Origin: Persicaria tinctoria
Lineage: Eukaryota; Streptophyta; Magnoliopsida; Caryophyllales; Polygonaceae
Reading direction: 5' to 3'
Assembly (NCBI GenBank): GCA_037127255.1
Contig: JBANSL010000017.1
Coordinates: 70,928,857 to 70,992,856, forward strand
Length of the DNA stretch: 64,000 nt
Below, piece by piece: positions 59,675 through 64,000 of the stretch (position 1 is its first letter; every line of letters begins with the position of its first letter). The position numbers and the translations under genes are program-made. Below the pieces are notes generated by a model. The model ran no database searches. It had not been told where the DNA came from and saw only the letters and a list, made by a program, of their open reading frames with translations.

Positions 59675-61409
59675 TCAGATTTTGATCCCAATCAAAGTGA
59701 GCAAGAAATCCTTGTAGTCTCCGGATGTGTCTCCGATAATCGCTTGATCCACGGTTTCTTTGTTTGCCTCTAAGTACACCTCTTTGATCCTCGACATGTC
59801 CACTTCAGCTCGAGTCAAAACCCCCCTTGTTAACGAATCCTCATCCGTGCCTAGGCCAACTATGGATGCCCTTATAACCTGTCCATATAGATCAACAAGC
59901 ATAAATATCATCACATAAGAAACTTTTCATGTCGAGTTTGATTTGAATCACCTCGGCGAAGTGTTTCTCCGGGGAATTTATGCACATGATCACTATCTTC
60001 AGCAATGCTTGTGAATTACCATTCCCAGTACTTTCAATGTCCTGTCAAAGAAGTCCAAATACATTCACAATAGTGTTGAACACAAGAAAGAGCTTGACAT
60101 TGGTCTTGTGTAATGATCACCTCTTCTATGGTTTTGCTAAAGTCGAGCTTATAGGAACCAAATGTTGCTCGAAGCTGGAAAAGGTTCCTCGTCGTTAGGA
60201 TGAACAGCAAGTCGTCGTGCTCCAATTGCTTCGTTATGATGAAGTCGTGAAGTTTGGCTGCCTCTAGCTCCGCTAGTTTTGGATCGACTACTTTCTTGTC
60301 GTGCCTATATGAGCTCACTAGTCCAACAAGAAGCTGATGGGGCGAAAACAATGGTATATCATGCACGCAAATCCGACCAAGAACAACATTGCTAGAGATC
60401 GATTTTTGTATTTTCCATCTAGTGCAAAATGCAATCTCTAGCTAAATGGTAAGGCAAAAAGTTCAAATCACAACAAGGAAATCACCTTTCTCATGGGCAA
60501 AGGAACATGTTGGCCTATGTCTTCTTCGAGCGAGCAATCAAATAGCGAGCAGTAGGTCTGCCTAACGGATAGAAGATGGTTAGCGGATGATGCACACGCT
60601 ATTTCGACTATTACTTGGAAGTCCTTAACCGCCTTCTTGTTGGACGTCAAGGCGTCGTGTGCTAGTCTTGCATCCCTTTCCGCCAAGTCGTAGGTCCATA
60701 TTTGGATCGCTTTCTATCAATATGTAAATGTACGTATCAAGCTATAGTATAAAAAAAGAAGATGAGAAAACACAAAAGGTATATCTTCATCATTTTCTGT
60801 CTTCGATCAACACGATAATCATTCTGTCAAAGTCTGGTGGTTCAATTAACTTGAAGATGAGAAAACACAAAAGGTATATCTTCATCATTTTATGTGTCTT
60901 CCAACACGATAATCATTCTGTCAAAGTCTGGTGAGTCAAAATTAAGCAAAAGTCGTGAATTGCAATGTAACAATCAACAAACAATCCAAGACACATACAA
61001 CAACAACAATGATAACAAAAATTGGATGTTAAAATGAGATGTATATGTAGAGAGAGATTAAATATAATTACACCAAAATCACCGGAGAGTTTAGAGGAGA
61101 GGGCATCAATGAGAGGTTGATTGTAAAGCTGCTGAAAAGCTTCTCTGATCTCCTTCCTTTGGCTTGCATTTCGTTGACCCAAAACCGTTACGATCGCTCT
61201 CCCATCGGCTCTCCACCCTTCAAGATCAATCCAAAATCACAGAGTCAATCCCAATACAAGCACAAAAGGGGGAAACCCATCAATATCAAAATGCATAGAG
61301 CCTATCAAGCGAAAGAGATCGAGATCGAGGGACCTTCAATGGCGCGTTTGAGCTTCTCGGCATCTTCCTTTGGAGGAGGAACGGGATCTGGGATCATCAG
61401 GGTACCCAT
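59675..61409 (-). CDS. ANN: Annexin
   Basis: Six exons: 61,409-61,334, 61,217-61,072, 60,713-60,486, 60,333-60,121, 60,041-59,952 and 59,878-59,675; 318 residues, the usual plant annexin length. All borders are GT-AG and in phase. The four-repeat fold is recognisable: repeat 1 (AIVTVLGQRNASQRKEIREA), repeat 2 (AERDARLAHDAL), repeat 3 (LHDFIITKQLEHDDLLFIL), repeat 4 (VGLGTDEDSL, SGDYKDFLLTL). Only repeat 4 keeps the GxGT Ca2+-binding loop with a downstream acidic residue; repeat 1 has WRADGRAI instead. Annexins bind acidic phospholipids in a Ca2+-dependent way in cytosol and at membranes. Binding here may be weaker or Ca2+-independent (inference). Confidence 0.94.
60758..60935. repeat. 95-bp tandem duplication in annexin intron 2
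   Basis: GATGAGAAAACACAAAAGGT starts at 60,761 and 60,856; each copy ends near ATTCTGTCAAAGTCTGGTG. The copies differ by a few bases. Confidence 0.9.
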
Positions 61410-61811
61410 CTCGTTAGATTCACGTTTCGGATGTTACAAGTTGTTCGATCTTTTTTAAACGGAGTTATGAATTGACAATTTGTGTAAGAAAATGAATGTG
61501 ATTTCTTTAAATTTTGAGGCCTTGAATTTCTCGTCGCGATAACAACCTGAAATAAAACGGGTCCAAAACTGATGTCAATTGGTTGCCCGACAATACATTA
61601 AATTTCGATCTTGATGAGATTAAATTAAAAAAGATTCTCTATAAAAAAAAAATCAATTATAAAAATCTAATTAAAAGAAAAACTAAACTAATTAAAATTT
61701 TAAAAATATTTTCAAATGAGTACACTTATTCTATGCTTCAAGATCATCGGATTCGGATCTAAACCGATAAAAAAAAATTGAAACATAATTGAAGTTAAAA
61801 AATGGATAAAA
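61410..61811. other. Annexin upstream region
   Basis: Short spacer between the annexin start and the tRNA gene, AT-rich. Probably contains the annexin promoter. No gene. Confidence 0.4.
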
Positions 61812-61883
61812 TGTGGCTGCTGGGATTCGAGCCCAGGTCTCCACGGCCACAACGTGGAATTCTAACCACTAAACTACAGCCAC
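61812..61883 (-). tRNA. tRNA-His (GTG)
   Basis: On the minus strand a complete 72-nt cloverleaf: acceptor stem GTGGCTG/CAGCCAC with discriminator A, D arm with AGTGGTTAG, anticodon arm CCACG-TTGTGGC-CGTGG giving anticodon GTG, and T arm CTGGG-CTCGAAT-CCCAG. It has intact A and B box internal promoter sequence (TAGTTTAGTGG and GGCTCGAATCC). T-rich sequence follows downstream and can serve as terminator. Confidence 0.97.
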
Positions 61884-62373
61884 TTTCATGTATTCGGTTT
61901 GATACCTAAAAGTATTTTGACGCGTTTTAAAATTTTAATATACAGATTTCGGATAATTCCGGTATCTTGGCATTTTTTTGAGAAGGTTCGCCGTTCGTTC
62001 CTCCACCAACTGCAACCTACATTCAATCTTACATAATTAATAAGAGATAATTAACAAAAATTAATGAGAGATAATAATATTTCCAAGATAATGGAATGCA
62101 CGAATAAATTTGCGCTTGGTCAAATTGTATTGATATATTGACATTGATGTGCTTGTTTACAAATTTTTGGTGATAATGTCATGATTTATGATTGATTCCC
62201 CAATTATCAACTACAAATATTATATTAAATTTCAATGGAAAATAATTTGATTTTGATTTTTTTGGTTTGAATTTTGATTTGGGAATTGGTCTTTTGGGAA
62301 TAATTTGTAAGTGATACCGGCCAGCTGTGTCAAGAAAAATAATTGCAAGGGGGGTCTTTTATTATTATTTTAT

Positions 62374-63781
62374 GGGAAATTTCGTTTGGTGCCCCTGAGG
62401 TTTTGACAATTCCGCTTGGTGCCCTAAGGTTTTATTTTGTCCGGATGGTGCCCCTGAGTTTTGTCAAAAGTCCGTCTCGTGCCCAAAACTTATATTTTCA
62501 CTTTTTTAAATCAATAAAATGGCCCGTTATTTTTCCTTATTTCACAAAACCTCTTTTATTTTTAACAATGAACAAAATTACCTATTATTTATCTAAATTC
62601 AAGATAAAATTGAAAAAACACCTTTATTTCTAAAATTTAACAAAATCACATATTATTTCCAAAACTTTTATCACAAAATCACCCTTCTTCCAAAAATTTT
62701 AAAACAAAATCATTACGGTTTTTAAAATTATACAAAAGACATATTAGTTTCCATACTTTGAAAAAATAAAATAAAAACACTCGTTATTTTTCAAAACAAT
62801 ATTTAACACCTATTATTTTCTATAATAATATTTAACCTACAATTCACTAAATTTTAACAATTGTAAATGCGGTTGATCATATGGTGGCTCAATATTTTGG
62901 TAGTATATTTTTTTTCGGTTTAATCCGTAAACCCGGAATTTTTTTTTTTCAATTTAATATTTAGCCACAATAGTTCATTGTATAAGAAAGAAATACATTA
63001 TAATTATCATTTTCTTTTAAAATCGGGTCTTTGGGTTTCACCTGAACTGAAAATGTCGGATCGGATCGAGTTGACCCAGCATGAACCATCCTAATTTATC
63101 AATCTAACCCGATACTCTATTAGAATTTTATGGGAAAAAAGAAATGTAAAAAATAAAGGGTGGATTGATGAATAAGAGGGTGGATTTTTTTTTTACCTAA
63201 TACTCAATTAGAATAAAGGAAATTTTTCTTTATCCAAAGTATGGTTTTATGATTTTTTTCCTTTTTGTAATTTATAGGTCAATATTTTTTTTCACAAAAT
63301 GTGAGGATGGATTGATGCAATTTTTTTATATAAATAAGGGGTGGTATGTTATGTATGTACAATGTTTGACAAATAATGAGATTTTTTTTTGCAAAATATT
63401 AAAAATAATGAATCTTTTGTGTAATGTTAAAAATAAAGGTTGATTTTCTTCTAAAAATTTTTGTAAAAATGGGTGAGTTTTTACTAAAATTTTGGAAATT
63501 ATGTGTGCTTTTATTGAAAAAATATATAAAAGGTGTTTTTTTCATTTTTATGTTGGATTTAGTTAAATAATAGGTAATTTTATTCATTGTTAAAAATAAA
63601 GGGGGTCTTATGAAATAAGGAAAAATAATGGGCCATTTTATTGATTTAAAAAAGTAAAAATATGAGTTTTGGGCATGAGGCGGACTTTTGACAAACCTCA
63701 GGGGCACCATCCGGACAAAATAAAACTTTAGGGCACCAAGCAAAATTGTCAAAACCTCAAGGGTACCAAACGGAATTTCCC
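62374..63781. mobile_element. Mutator-type MITE, 1408 bp, 9-bp TSD
   Basis: TTATTTTAT flanks both ends (62,365-62,373 and 63,782-63,790). The TIRs run for at least 300 bp: left GGGAAATTTCGTTTGGTGCC, right its near complement. The outer 120 bp of each TIR consists of four related boxes (GGTGCCCCTGAGGTTTTGA, GGTGCCCTAAGGTTTT, GGTGCCCCTGAGTTTTG, CGTGCCCAAAACT). AT-rich centre, no transposase. Confidence 0.93.
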
Positions 63782-63966
63782 TTATTTTATTCAGGTCATT
63801 TTATACTCAATTAATTTTCGAATTCAATAATTCTAATGAATTAATAAAAAATAGTATTCATTTTATATGATTGATGAGAATATAAAAACAGGAAGAGTGG
63901 GAAAGAGCTTACCGCCTCTCACCTCTCTTTCAAAAACTCGTTGGGGAGATTTTTCAGAGAGAGAGA

Positions 63967-64000
63967 ATGGCGACCTTGATTGCTCCTCAGTCCGCCGATC
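63967..64000 (+). CDS. Start of an unidentified gene (cut by window end)
   Basis: ATG after a GAGAGAGAGA-type leader opens MATLIAPQSAD and runs off the window. The preceding 63,890-63,966 is CT/GA-rich like a plant 5' UTR. Too short to identify; a plastid transit peptide is possible but unproven. Confidence 0.5.
   Translation, partial: MATLIAPQSAD

Overview
This window is nuclear DNA of a flowering plant, most likely a eudicot. The evidence is GT-AG introns of 80 to several hundred bases, long AT-rich spacers, a nuclear tRNA-His, plant-only families (MCTP, CC-type glutaredoxin relatives with a Cys-rich tail, bifunctional UMP synthase, LRR resistance-like proteins, DUF295 F-box) and typical plant MITEs and TRIM retroelements. 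I cannot name the species from sequence alone.

Layout. 0-6 kb: the 3' end of a glutaredoxin-like gene, then a UMP synthase gene that has only its OMP-decarboxylase half, with a perfect 34-bp hairpin upstream. 6-10 kb: a pile of DNA transposons (foldback MITE, nested Harbinger-type elements, a 438-bp hAT element with an 8-bp target duplication). 10.6-13.9 kb: three decayed copies of a small membrane-protein gene, two of them head to head, followed by an MCTP fragment split by a TRIM. 13.9-15.9 kb: a second copy of the 0.9-3.3 kb block. 16.2-20.1 kb: a non-coding LTR-retrotransposon derivative inserted into another repeat. 20.7-31 kb: two MCTP genes on the minus strand (one frameshifted, one intact) and an MCTP/PPR chimeric fragment. 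31.5-41.8 kb: a roughly 9-kb imperfect palindrome. Its left arm carries an intact three-exon small membrane-protein gene. Its right arm carries the same promoter and exons joined to an F-box/DUF295 exon. 42.3-44.5 kb: an MCTP pseudogene interrupted by a chimeric TRIM. 46.5-50.7 kb: a 1415-residue protein with two winged-helix-like segments and two LRR blocks but no NB-ARC. 52.4-59 kb: an intact plus-strand MCTP gene with a long spliced leader. 59.7-61.4 kb: a six-exon annexin. 61.8 kb: tRNA-His(GTG). 62.4-63.8 kb: a Mutator-type MITE. The window ends at the first codons of an unidentified gene.

How the parts relate. The main theme is local duplication and reshuffling. Six MCTP-derived loci, five small-membrane-protein loci and two LRR-like loci are mixed together, often with upstream leader sequence duplicated as well. 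MCTP proteins are ER-anchored multi-C2 proteins acting at plasmodesmata and ER-plasma membrane contacts. Annexin and glutaredoxin are unrelated neighbours; no operon-like logic is expected. The most interesting candidates are the double winged-helix/LRR protein without a nucleotide-binding domain, the possible membrane-anchored F-box fusion made by the palindrome, and the UMP synthase without its first enzyme domain.
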